DNA of 64,000 bases, taken from assembly GCA_041391665.1 (NCBI GenBank), contig JAWKNO010000001.1:2480001-2544000 (forward strand). Direction: 5' to 3'. The notes below the pieces were generated by a model. The model ran no database searches, was not told the DNA's origin, and worked only from the letters and a program-made list of their open reading frames with translations. Position numbers and translations under genes: made by a program. Shown one piece after another: positions 34,571 through 42,203 of the stretch (position 1 is its first letter; each line of letters starts with the position of its first letter). Origin of the DNA: Bacteroidia bacterium (GTDB lineage: Bacteria; Bacteroidota; Bacteroidia; J057).

Positions 34571-35500
34571 ATGCTTAGAACTACACTCGTTATTGTATGG
34601 GTATTGTCGTGTCTGATCGTAAATGCCCAGAGTATTGGCGCCTCTCCCGACTACGTAAAAACGCTGACTTCCCGTTGGGAGGGCGAGCGGTTTGCTGACG
34701 GCCGGCCCATGGTCTCCGATGATATTCTGGAGAGATTGCAAAACTGTACCCTTGAACAGATCTGGGGGTATCTGGGAAAACGCGGGTACCGCAATCAGAT
34801 CGAAAAGGACTGGATCATTCTCAAACCCGGCGAAACGATGGTAGGCCGTGTGGTTACGGCGCAGTTTCTGCCGACAAGGCCCGACCTCGACTCGCTGGTG
34901 CGGGCAAGAGGAAAAGAAGAAGGGCGCAATCAGCGCGGCGGAATCAACATCTGGCCGATTGATGTATTGACCAAAGGCGATATTTATGTCGCCGACGGGT
35001 ATGGGAAAGTCAAAGACGGCACGCTGATCGGCTCAAGCCTTGGCAACGCGATCTACGGAAAGACTGGCAAAGGCGTAGTATTTTATGGCTCTATCCGCGA
35101 TATGCAGGAGTTGAAGGAAACCGAAGGATTTAACGCCTGGATCAAGGGACACGATCCATCCTTTATCAAAGACATGACCCTGGCTTATATCAACACCCCG
35201 ATCAGGATCGGGGAGGTTACGGTTTTTCCCGGAGACGTGGTGTTTGCCAATGATTACGGTGTGATATTTATTCCCGCTTATTTGGTGGAGGGACTGGTAA
35301 CTACTTCCGAGATGATCGGATTGCGCGATGAGTTTGAGCGGTATATGTTGCAGTTGGGCAAATACCCTTCGGGCGAAGTACATGGCGATTGGGCCGACAA
35401 TATGAAGGATGAGTTCCGCAAGTGGTTTGCCAAATACCCGAAGAAAACTGGCATTACCCAGAAGGACATCGAAGCTTACCTCGCGAAGGAGGAGCATTGA
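34571..35500 (+). CDS. Exported RraA/HMG-aldolase-fold protein
   Basis: 309 residues from the ATG at 34571, which starts a signal peptide (LRTTLVIVWVLSCLIVNAQS). The core VGRVVTAQFLPTRPD, DVLTKGDIYVADGYGKVKDG and GVVFYGSIRDMQEL matches the RraA-like/4-hydroxy-4-methyl-2-oxoglutarate aldolase fold. Most RraA proteins are cytoplasmic, so an exported copy is uncommon; its C-terminal 60 residues are an extension beyond the core. It may act on an extracellular acid; this is unknown. Confidence 0.75.
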   Translation: MLRTTLVIVWVLSCLIVNAQSIGASPDYVKTLTSRWEGERFADGRPMVSDDILERLQNCTLEQIWGYLGKRGYRNQIEKDWIILKPGETMVGRVVTAQFLPTRPDLDSLVRARGKEEGRNQRGGINIWPIDVLTKGDIYVADGYGKVKDGTLIGSSLGNAIYGKTGKGVVFYGSIRDMQELKETEGFNAWIKGHDPSFIKDMTLAYINTPIRIGEVTVFPGDVVFANDYGVIFIPAYLVEGLVTTSEMIGLRDEFERYMLQLGKYPSGEVHGDWADNMKDEFRKWFAKYPKKTGITQKDIEAYLAKEEH

Positions 35501-35518
35501 GACCCCCCTTCTACTGTT

Positions 35519-35603
35519 GGCTGAGGTCATCCCTTGATGGGATCTCAGCCTTCCATAAGGAAGCCTCGACTCGAAGTCAGTCCCTCATTTTAATGGGGGA
35601 CTG
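35519..35603. terminator. Two hairpins after the RraA-like gene
   Basis: GGCTGAG (35519-35525) pairs with CTCAGCC (35544-35550), with an inner ATCCC/GGGAT stem. Then CAGTCCCTCAT (35578-35588), loop TTTA, ATGGGGGACTG (35593-35603) forms an 11-bp stem with one G-T pair. No long T-run follows. They probably mark the end of the transcription unit, or they are small repeats. Confidence 0.4.
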
Positions 35604-35700
35604 GCGGGCTAATTGTGGACATGGTGGCTTTTTAGTTGGTTTTCAGAAACGAACCCCCGGATTGTGGTTACAATTAACATTTATTTTCGTATCTTGAAGT

Positions 35701-35880
35701 ATGGAAAAAGTAGTCAAAATAGTAGGCCTTCATGAACAACACTCAGACCTGATGTACTGGCTGAGTAAAACCCCTCAGGAACGTCTTACTGCAATTGAAA
35801 TCCTTCGCCTGCAATATGTCCGACTCAAAGGTATTCAGCCCAGACTTCAGAGAGTTTGTCGAATTGTTAAATCGGCATGA
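35701..35880 (+). CDS. Small partner of the nucleotidyltransferase (antitoxin-like)
   Basis: 59 residues. The layout, with MEKVVKIVGLHEQHSDLM, LSKTPQERLTAIEILRLQYV and an ending with PRLQRVCRIVKSA, matches the small proteins that precede DUF6036-type nucleotidyltransferases in two-gene toxin-antitoxin-like units. The stop lies 65 bases inside the next gene, in another frame, a strong sign of translational coupling. Assignment is by gene layout and sequence feel, not by a search. Confidence 0.6.
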   Translation: MEKVVKIVGLHEQHSDLMYWLSKTPQERLTAIEILRLQYVRLKGIQPRLQRVCRIVKSA

Positions 35881-36277
35881 TGTCCGTTATTTGGTTACTG
35901 GTGGTTATGCTGTCGGTGTATATGGTTATCCAAGATACACCGGTGATCTGGATTTCTGGGTTGAATCATCGCCCGAAAATGGTGAAAAACTTGTAAAAGT
36001 ATTCCATGATTTTGGGCTTACTTCATTTGGACTAACATCTTTAGATTTTACCACAGCCGATCAAATTATTCAAATTGGATATCCTCCATATAGAATTGAT
36101 GTAATCACCAGTATTGATGGAGTGAATTTTATAGATGCGTATCCAAATAGGAATATCATTGATGTGGATGGGATGTCTGTAAGCTTTATTGGGCTGGAAG
36201 ATCTGAAGACCAATAAAAGAGCATCTGGCCGGGGAAAAGATTTGGAAGACCTAAAAAACCTGGAAAAAGGAAAGTAG
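35816..36277 (+). CDS. Minimal nucleotidyltransferase (DUF6036/MNT type)
   Basis: 153 residues from the ATG at 35816. The nucleotidyltransferase signature is VTGGYAVGVYGYPRYTGDLD (GG ... DLDFWV), with the expected Asp pair, and RIDVITSIDGVNF gives the third acid. Such minimal enzymes act as toxins or as the modifying half of toxin-antitoxin pairs by adding nucleotides to RNA or protein. It overlaps its small upstream partner by 65 bases. Confidence 0.8.
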   Translation: MSDSKVFSPDFREFVELLNRHDVRYLVTGGYAVGVYGYPRYTGDLDFWVESSPENGEKLVKVFHDFGLTSFGLTSLDFTTADQIIQIGYPPYRIDVITSIDGVNFIDAYPNRNIIDVDGMSVSFIGLEDLKTNKRASGRGKDLEDLKNLEKGK

Positions 36278-36631
36278 AACTGCGCTGACGAGTAGGCGAA
36301 TACCCTGAAAATCAAACTTTCTTAACGCTGTTGGTTTCGACTCCAAATCGGGTAGGTGAGAAGTCGCATAACCCGGAGGGTGAGCGTAGTCAGGTAATCC
36401 GGTGGGTGAGCGTAGTCGAACCCCCGGATCCGCGCCTCCGGCGCAATTATAATAAAATGAATAGATGCTATTTCCTCACAAATTGTTTGCGGGATTGAAG
36501 TGAATTATGGAGATTTATGGGATGTGGAAATTGGAAATCTCAAAAAAGAGCAGAATGGCAGGCAGGAATAAAATTCTTGCTGAAATTGCCTTCAATTTAG
36601 TTGTAAAGATTTAATGTAACATTCTAACTTC
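36278..36631. repeat. Intergenic stretch with a short direct repeat
   Basis: About 350 bases without a gene. GGGTGAGCGTAGTC occurs at 36378-36391 and 36404-36417, 26 bases apart, followed by a GCGCC-TCC-GGCGC hairpin near 36433. The repeat word is of a kind often seen between Bacteroidota genes. No coding frame is convincing. Confidence 0.5.
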
Positions 36632-37435
36632 ATGCACGCCAAAATATCTCTCAGGATTCTCACCCTTGCCGCAATCATGGTTATAACTATCCTTTCCGGA
36701 TGCCAGTTTCTTCTGAATACTTTAAGTTATCGGAATACATCCAAAGAATTTATGGAGGCATTGATCCGGGAAGATTATGATCAATGTATGAGCCTATTTG
36801 CGGTAGAATATGAATGGGAAGACAAGATTCATCCCGATACGGTTAGGGCTTTGTTGCCTGCATTTCGCGATTTGGTAGTCAACAATTTTGGCGAAGATCT
36901 TGATTACTCGCTGATGCAATCAGAAAAGAAGATTTCCACTGAGGAAGAAAACAGTACTCCACCTAATACGACGCGGGTATATATTCAGATTGCCAATAAA
37001 GAAGAATTTGGCGTCCTCAATTTGATGTTTTATGATCCTGCAAAAAAGATTGTGAATGTGAGCCTTATGCAGATCAAAGAGAAGATTCCGAATATGCTTC
37101 CCTTCTGGCTATTCGGATTTATTGCACTTTGTATCCCTGCTTTCAACATCTATGTCATCAATCAAATCAGAAAGAGTAACTTCAAAAGGAAATGGCTGAA
37201 ATATCTGGCTGTCATTGTTTTTAATGCACCTACCATTACCTATTCAGCAATTAGTGGATTCACCTTTAAACTGTTATTTTTTCAAATTCTTTTGGGAGTC
37301 AGCTTGAGTTATACGGGTTATATGAATGCTATCTGGTCATTCGGGATTCCTTTTGGCGGTCTTTATTGGTTATGGAAGGTAAAGGCGGCAAAGGAAGCAG
37401 CTGAATGGGATGAGATATCTGGTCCATCCAGGTAA
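36632..37435 (+). CDS. Unrecognised membrane lipoprotein-like protein
   Basis: 267 residues. N-terminal signal ends in the lipobox ILSGC. Residues about 30-145 form a soluble part (SKEFMEALIREDYDQCMSLF), similar in type to the DUF3887/DUF4878 fold that sits in export-linked proteins. The C-terminal half has about three membrane segments (PFWLFGFIALCIPAFNIYVI and later). No pathway context. It may be a signal-anchor rather than a true lipoprotein because of the extra membrane helices. Confidence 0.65.
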   Translation: MHAKISLRILTLAAIMVITILSGCQFLLNTLSYRNTSKEFMEALIREDYDQCMSLFAVEYEWEDKIHPDTVRALLPAFRDLVVNNFGEDLDYSLMQSEKKISTEEENSTPPNTTRVYIQIANKEEFGVLNLMFYDPAKKIVNVSLMQIKEKIPNMLPFWLFGFIALCIPAFNIYVINQIRKSNFKRKWLKYLAVIVFNAPTITYSAISGFTFKLLFFQILLGVSLSYTGYMNAIWSFGIPFGGLYWLWKVKAAKEAAEWDEISGPSR

Positions 37436-37588
37436 GCGAATATATTCGCCGTGTTTTTCAGGATAAAAGCGGGAATCAGGTATATATTTCAGGACAGCAA
37501 GGGCAATCTCTGGTTGGGTACGTGGGGGCTTTACCGTTATGATGGGAAGGGGTTTTTTAATGTCACAAAGAATGGGCCGTGGGATTAG
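37413..37588 (+). pseudogene. Decayed fragment of a two-component regulator propeller protein
   Basis: One frame reads DIWSIQVSEYIRRVFQDKSG from 37413. After a frameshift, a second frame from 37487 reads FQDSKGNLWLGTWGLYRYDG and ends with NGPWD at a stop (37586-37588). Both are repeat units of regulator-propeller sensors, which are widespread in Bacteroidota. Only about 55 codons remain, so it is a remnant. Its beginning overlaps the end of the preceding membrane protein gene. Confidence 0.6.
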
Positions 37589-37751
37589 TTGCCGGCCAAT
37601 GTCATGGTTGAGCATACCGCACACCTGAAAATTTCGGCGTCAGACAAGTTTTTTCAGCCTTTTGTTGTAGATTAGAAATCAGTATGTATCTGTGATATGT
37701 ATTGTTTTTCGCACAACCATACCGTATCCTCAAAAATCAACAACTGACTAC

Positions 37752-39284
37752 ATGAAAAAGCTTCTGTTTGTATGGCTTGCCATGGGATGGGGACACCTTG
37801 CCTCAGGGCAGAACAACGGACATCCTCCCCTCACCACATTTACCGCACAGGAAGACCACGCCCAAATGATGAAACAGTTGGGAATCACCCGGTTGAGGCC
37901 TGGCGCCAACGGCAACGAATCTGCTCCCAATCACGCCAATTATGACGAATCTGCTGCCAATCCCTGCCCGGAATTGCCCGACGTACTCACAACCAATGCA
38001 GGCAAAAAGGTAAATTCTGCCGACGTCTGGTGGAAAAAACGCAGACCGGAGCTTATCGAAGATTTTGAACGGGAAGTGTACGGACGGCTTCCCGCCAATA
38101 TTCCCAAAGTCACATGGACAGTCGAAATCACAGACCGGGAGTTTGTCGGCCGCACACCCGTCATCGCCAAACAACTGGTCGGCCATGTGGATAACAGCGC
38201 CTACCCCCTGATTGATGTCAATATCAACATGATGCTGGTGGTACCCACAAATGTAAAAGGGCCTGTGCCCGTGCTGATGATGTTTGGCCGTCCTTCTTTT
38301 CCCGCTCCTGCCCAACCTTCGCCAGAGGATATGGATAAGCTGAATACCACTTTTAAAGAGATGATGATTCAGTACAATCCAGAGATGAAAGAAATCTTTG
38401 ACCGGTATCCGGCTTATACACCAATCACCCGATTGCCCCGCCCCAGTTTTTTTGCCCCGCCCGTTACCGGCGACTCTCCCCCTACGGAGCAACTGCTGGC
38501 AGCGGGGTGGGGGTATGTAACCATTGACCCTTCGAGTATACAGGCAGACAATGGCGCAGGCCTGACAAGAGGGATCATCGGTTTGGTAAACAAAGGACAG
38601 CCGCGTAAACCTGAGGACTGGGGTTCGCTCCGGGCCTGGGCCTGGGGAGCCGCCCGGGGGCTCGATTATCTCGAAACAGATACGTTGGTGGACGCAAAAA
38701 AAGTGGGCATTGAAGGCGTATCGCGTTATGGCAAAGCTGCATTGGTGACCCTCGCATTTGAAGAGCGGTTTGCCCTCGGTCTGATTGGCTCATCAGGTAA
38801 AGGAGGCGCAGCCCTCCATCGGCGTGTATTTGGCGAGGCGGTAGAAAACCTTACCGGCTCCGGAGAATATCACTGGATGGCGGGCAACTATTTAAAATAT
38901 GGGGCAGAAGAGGCCGCCTTTGGCCGCAAAACCGGCTGCGACCTGCCTGTCGATTCGCATGAATTGATTGCGCTTTGCGCGCCGCGTTTTACTTTCATCA
39001 GTTATGGAATACCTGAGAAGGGAGATTCCCGGTGGCTGGACCAGCAAGGCAGTTATATGGCGACGGTTGCCGCAGGTTCTGTGTTCAAATTACTGGGCGC
39101 ACACGATATCGGGGTTTCCAATCATTATTTGACCGAAACCATGCCGCCCATGCTCACCGATATGCTGGAGGGCGAACTGGCCTGGCGGCAGCACGACGGC
39201 GGACATACCGATGCCCCCAACTTTCAGTACTTTATTCCCTGGGCGAGCAAGTTGCTGAACTATGAAAGGACACCCGCACAATAA
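37752..39284 (+). CDS. Secreted CE15-like (glucuronoyl) esterase
   Basis: 510 residues from the ATG at 37752, which starts a signal peptide (MKKLLFVWLAMGWGHLASGQ). An alpha/beta-hydrolase with the CE15 signature GVSRYGKAALV (nucleophile Ser), ending with DGGHTDAPNFQYF, where the conserved His lies. CE15 enzymes release glucuronoyl esters from lignin-carbohydrate complexes; other members act as general esterases. Length is large for CE15, with added N-terminal residues. Confidence 0.82.
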   Translation: MKKLLFVWLAMGWGHLASGQNNGHPPLTTFTAQEDHAQMMKQLGITRLRPGANGNESAPNHANYDESAANPCPELPDVLTTNAGKKVNSADVWWKKRRPELIEDFEREVYGRLPANIPKVTWTVEITDREFVGRTPVIAKQLVGHVDNSAYPLIDVNINMMLVVPTNVKGPVPVLMMFGRPSFPAPAQPSPEDMDKLNTTFKEMMIQYNPEMKEIFDRYPAYTPITRLPRPSFFAPPVTGDSPPTEQLLAAGWGYVTIDPSSIQADNGAGLTRGIIGLVNKGQPRKPEDWGSLRAWAWGAARGLDYLETDTLVDAKKVGIEGVSRYGKAALVTLAFEERFALGLIGSSGKGGAALHRRVFGEAVENLTGSGEYHWMAGNYLKYGAEEAAFGRKTGCDLPVDSHELIALCAPRFTFISYGIPEKGDSRWLDQQGSYMATVAAGSVFKLLGAHDIGVSNHYLTETMPPMLTDMLEGELAWRQHDGGHTDAPNFQYFIPWASKLLNYERTPAQ

Positions 39285-39298
39285 AAAATATCTTTCCC

Positions 39299-39333
39299 GG
39301 ATGAGACGGCGGTCTGTACCAACATTCTCATCC
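39299..39333 (+). terminator. Hairpin after the CE15-like gene
   Basis: GGATGAGA (39299-39306) pairs with TCTCATCC (39326-39333), a perfect 8-bp stem with a 19-nt loop, followed by an AT-rich ATTTATTTCTTT. It sits between the esterase and the MBL gene. Confidence 0.4.
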
Positions 39334-39360
39334 ATTTATTTCTTTCCAACATAATCAGTT

Positions 39361-40131
39361 ATGAAAAAAAATAGCGTTTACCTATTCCTTTTCCTCGGTT
39401 TATCCCTCTGTTTCCATGCAGGGTATGCCCAGCTTCCGGCAGCAGATATTATCCAGACAAAAAAAGGTGACCTGAGCATTCAGCCGGTGTTTCACGGCGC
39501 TTTGGTATTAAACATGGGACAGAAAACCCTTTTTGTTGACCCCTATAACGGGGCAAATGCTTACAAATCGTTGGGCACGCCTGACCTGATTCTGATTACG
39601 GATATCCATCAGGATCATATGGATACGACTACGCTAAACGCAATCAATACTTCCCAGGCAAAACTTATCGTTCCTCAGGCTGTAGCAGATTTGCTGCCGG
39701 CAAAGTACAAGGATAAACTAGTTGTGTTAAATAATGGCCAGACCATCGACATGTTTGATATTTCCATTATGGCCATACCGATGTACAACCTGCCTGAAGA
39801 TGAAACCTCCAGACATACCAAAGGCCGGGGCAATGGGTATGTGCTGACATTTGGCGGAAAGCGGATTTATATCTCCGGTGATACAGAGGATATCCCCGAA
39901 ATGCGGAGTTTGAAAAAGATAAACGTTGCGTTTGTCTGCATGAATCAGCCCTTTACTATGACCATCGAACAGGCTGCCAGTGCCGTACTTGAATTTAAAC
40001 CCAAAATCGTTTACCCCTACCATTTCAGAGGCCGGGAAGGGTTGAGCGATGTGGAAGCGTTTAAGGGAATGGTTACAAAGGATAATAAAAAGATAGAGGT
40101 GAGGCTGCGGGACTGGTACGTGAAACAATAA
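39361..40131 (+). CDS. Exported metallo-beta-lactamase-fold hydrolase (UlaG-like)
   Basis: 256 residues with a signal peptide (about 1-24, ending AGYAQ). The zinc motif is ITDIHQDHMDT, a variant of HxHxDH in which the first His is Asp-Ile-His, plus a later YISGDTEDIPE and VYPYHFRG. This is the reduced MBL set of the UlaG/YtnP-like group. Substrate is unknown. It is followed after 18 bases by an RNA-ligase-fold gene. Confidence 0.8.
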   Translation: MKKNSVYLFLFLGLSLCFHAGYAQLPAADIIQTKKGDLSIQPVFHGALVLNMGQKTLFVDPYNGANAYKSLGTPDLILITDIHQDHMDTTTLNAINTSQAKLIVPQAVADLLPAKYKDKLVVLNNGQTIDMFDISIMAIPMYNLPEDETSRHTKGRGNGYVLTFGGKRIYISGDTEDIPEMRSLKKINVAFVCMNQPFTMTIEQAASAVLEFKPKIVYPYHFRGREGLSDVEAFKGMVTKDNKKIEVRLRDWYVKQ

Positions 40132-40149
40132 CATAACTCAACGAAAAAA

Positions 40150-40725
40150 ATGAATATCACTTATCCGGAAAATATAGACCACTGGGAAAAATGGCAACAA
40201 GCCTATCGGTTTGGGCTGATATTAATTATGCCACCAGAACCGGTATTTTCGCAAGTTAATGCCCTTCGTTCTGAATTCGATCCCCGCTCCCAGTCGTATT
40301 GCGATGCCCATATCAGTCTTTCTTTGCCGATACCCCGACCCATCACAGAAGCCGACTGGGCAGAACTGGTTGACATAACATCGCAAGTAAGGCCATTTGA
40401 AATCCATTATGGGAAATTGAAAGATTACCCTCCTTACCCGGGGGTAGTGATTTCCATTGAACCTCAGTCGATGGTTAAACAAGTGCAGGAAAAAATTGAA
40501 AAGGCTTCATTGTTTAAAGACGCGACGCCAAGAAAGTTTCCGTTTAATGCACACATGACAATTGCAGAATTTATTTCGGTTGAAACAACCGCATCTCTCC
40601 TGAAAGAGCTGGAAGGAAAAACACCGGAAGGTACATTTTTGTGTGATAGCCTCGTTTTCATTGTTCCGGACGACAATATGCATTTCCACGTTGTGAGAAA
40701 ACTCCATTTGGGCGGGCTGTCTTAA
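40150..40725 (+). CDS. 2H phosphoesterase/2'-5' RNA ligase-like protein
   Basis: 191 residues with the two HxT/S motifs of the 2H family: HISLSLP and HMTIAEF, at normal spacing. The fold handles 2',3'-cyclic phosphates of RNA or nucleotides. It is soluble; the real substrate is not evident. Confidence 0.8.
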   Translation: MNITYPENIDHWEKWQQAYRFGLILIMPPEPVFSQVNALRSEFDPRSQSYCDAHISLSLPIPRPITEADWAELVDITSQVRPFEIHYGKLKDYPPYPGVVISIEPQSMVKQVQEKIEKASLFKDATPRKFPFNAHMTIAEFISVETTASLLKELEGKTPEGTFLCDSLVFIVPDDNMHFHVVRKLHLGGLS

Positions 40726-40775
40726 TACTCTGTGCCAATAATGTCCAGTATGTCGTTTAATAAAAATCTTCCCCA

Positions 40776-41120
40776 ATGATCACCATCCATACCCTAAGAG
40801 AACTTGCTCTTTCCTTTCCCGAGGCGACGGAAGAGCCGCATTTCGAGAACACTTCCTTTCGGGTAAAGAAGAAGATATTTGCTACATTCGACCCGGTCAA
40901 AAATCTCGCCTGCCTGAAACTCTCAGAGATAAATCAGGACGTTTTTTCAACAATGGCTCCTGCGGTCATTTATCCCGTTCCCAACAAATGGGGCAAACAG
41001 GGCTGGACGCTCGTGCAACTCGACAAAGTAGGGGCGTCCGTATTTCAAGATGCGCTGACCACTGCTTACTGCACAGTTGCACCCAAACGCCTGGGTGAGC
41101 TGGTGCAGGAGTTCCCGTGA
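40776..41120 (+). CDS. MmcQ/YjbR-family protein
   Basis: 114 residues; LALSFPEATEEPHFENTSFR and KWGKQGWTLVQLDKV are standard for the YjbR/CyaY-like fold. DNA-binding is proposed for the family, but the role is not settled. Confidence 0.88.
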   Translation: MITIHTLRELALSFPEATEEPHFENTSFRVKKKIFATFDPVKNLACLKLSEINQDVFSTMAPAVIYPVPNKWGKQGWTLVQLDKVGASVFQDALTTAYCTVAPKRLGELVQEFP

Positions 41121-41226
41121 TATTAAATCACAGAATCTAAAAACAGAATGAACATGATAACTACAAACAAAACTTCCGGCATACAGTCCACCAGGTACTT
41201 GTGAATGATCCCAATGAATTTTATCC

Positions 41227-42201
41227 ATGAAAAAAATATTTACCATTATTATTATCTTGTCTGCTTTCTTAACAGGGAGTAAACCAATGGACCAATTTCC
41301 GGAAGCTGAAATTTCAAATGGAATCATTCACGCCCGCCTCTATCTGCCAGATGCTGAAGAGGGGTATTATCGCGGTTCCCGCTTTGACTGGGCAGGGGTC
41401 ATGCCTGACCTTTCCTACAAAGGGCATACTTACTTTGGTCAATGGTTTGAAAAATACAGCCCCACACTTCACGACGCGATTATGGGCCCTGTGGAGGCTT
41501 TTTCTCCCGTGGGGTATGAGGAAATTAAGCCCGGCGAATCTTTTCTCCTGATCGGCATCGGAATGGCTGAAAAGCCGGTAGAACCCAAATATTTTTTTAC
41601 CACCCCTTACCAGATCACCAACCCCGGTAAGTGGAAAATAAAAAAGAAACCGGATCTCGTCAGGTTCTCCCACTCGCTGGCAGACAACGCGTATGCCTAC
41701 GAATACACCAAAACCGTTCAGCTCACCAAAGGCAAACCTGAAATGGTGCTGGCCCATAGCCTGAAAAACACCGGATCAAAGACTATAGAAACAAACGTTT
41801 ATAACCACAATTTTTTCCTCATGGATAATCAACCCATCGGGCCTGATTATGTGGTTTCTTTTCCTTTTCTGCCAACCGTTGAGCCGGGGGAAACGAGTGC
41901 TATGGGCGAAATAAACGGCCATCAGATCCTGTTTACTAAAGAGTTGGGAAATAACGGCCACCTGTTTTACCGAAATCTTCAAGGCTTCAGCGACCGTGCG
42001 GAAGATTACGATATTAAAATTGAAAATCGAAAAAGCGGTGCCGGCGTCCGTATTACGTGTGACCAGCCGATTTCGAAATTTGTTTTCTGGTCTGCGCACA
42101 AGACCGTTTGCCCTGAGCCGTATATTCATCTGAAAATCGAACCGGGCGAAACCTTCACCTGGCAGATTCTGTACGAATTTTACGTTATGGATACCCAATA
42201 A
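41227..42201 (+). CDS. Unrecognised exported protein, galactose-mutarotase-like
   Basis: 324 residues with a signal peptide (KKIFTIIIILSAFLTGS). EISNGIIHARLYLPDAEEGY and GSRFDWAGVMPDLSYKGHTY resemble the beta-sandwich of aldose-1-epimerase-like proteins, but the catalytic His/Glu set cannot be confirmed. It lies directly before the quinoprotein dehydrogenase (2 bases between them), so the two may act on the same sugar. Inference only. Confidence 0.55.
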   Translation: MKKIFTIIIILSAFLTGSKPMDQFPEAEISNGIIHARLYLPDAEEGYYRGSRFDWAGVMPDLSYKGHTYFGQWFEKYSPTLHDAIMGPVEAFSPVGYEEIKPGESFLLIGIGMAEKPVEPKYFFTTPYQITNPGKWKIKKKPDLVRFSHSLADNAYAYEYTKTVQLTKGKPEMVLAHSLKNTGSKTIETNVYNHNFFLMDNQPIGPDYVVSFPFLPTVEPGETSAMGEINGHQILFTKELGNNGHLFYRNLQGFSDRAEDYDIKIENRKSGAGVRITCDQPISKFVFWSAHKTVCPEPYIHLKIEPGETFTWQILYEFYVMDTQ

Positions 42202-42203
42202 GT

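Noticed and set aside
34475..34741. Extended N-terminus of the ABC-F protein
   Set aside because: The added 89 residues lie over the divergent promoter and RraA-like gene; the family starts at MISVDNL.
36378..36417. Possible CRISPR-like direct repeat GGGTGAGCGTAGTC
   Set aside because: Only two 14-base copies, no spacer array and no cas genes.
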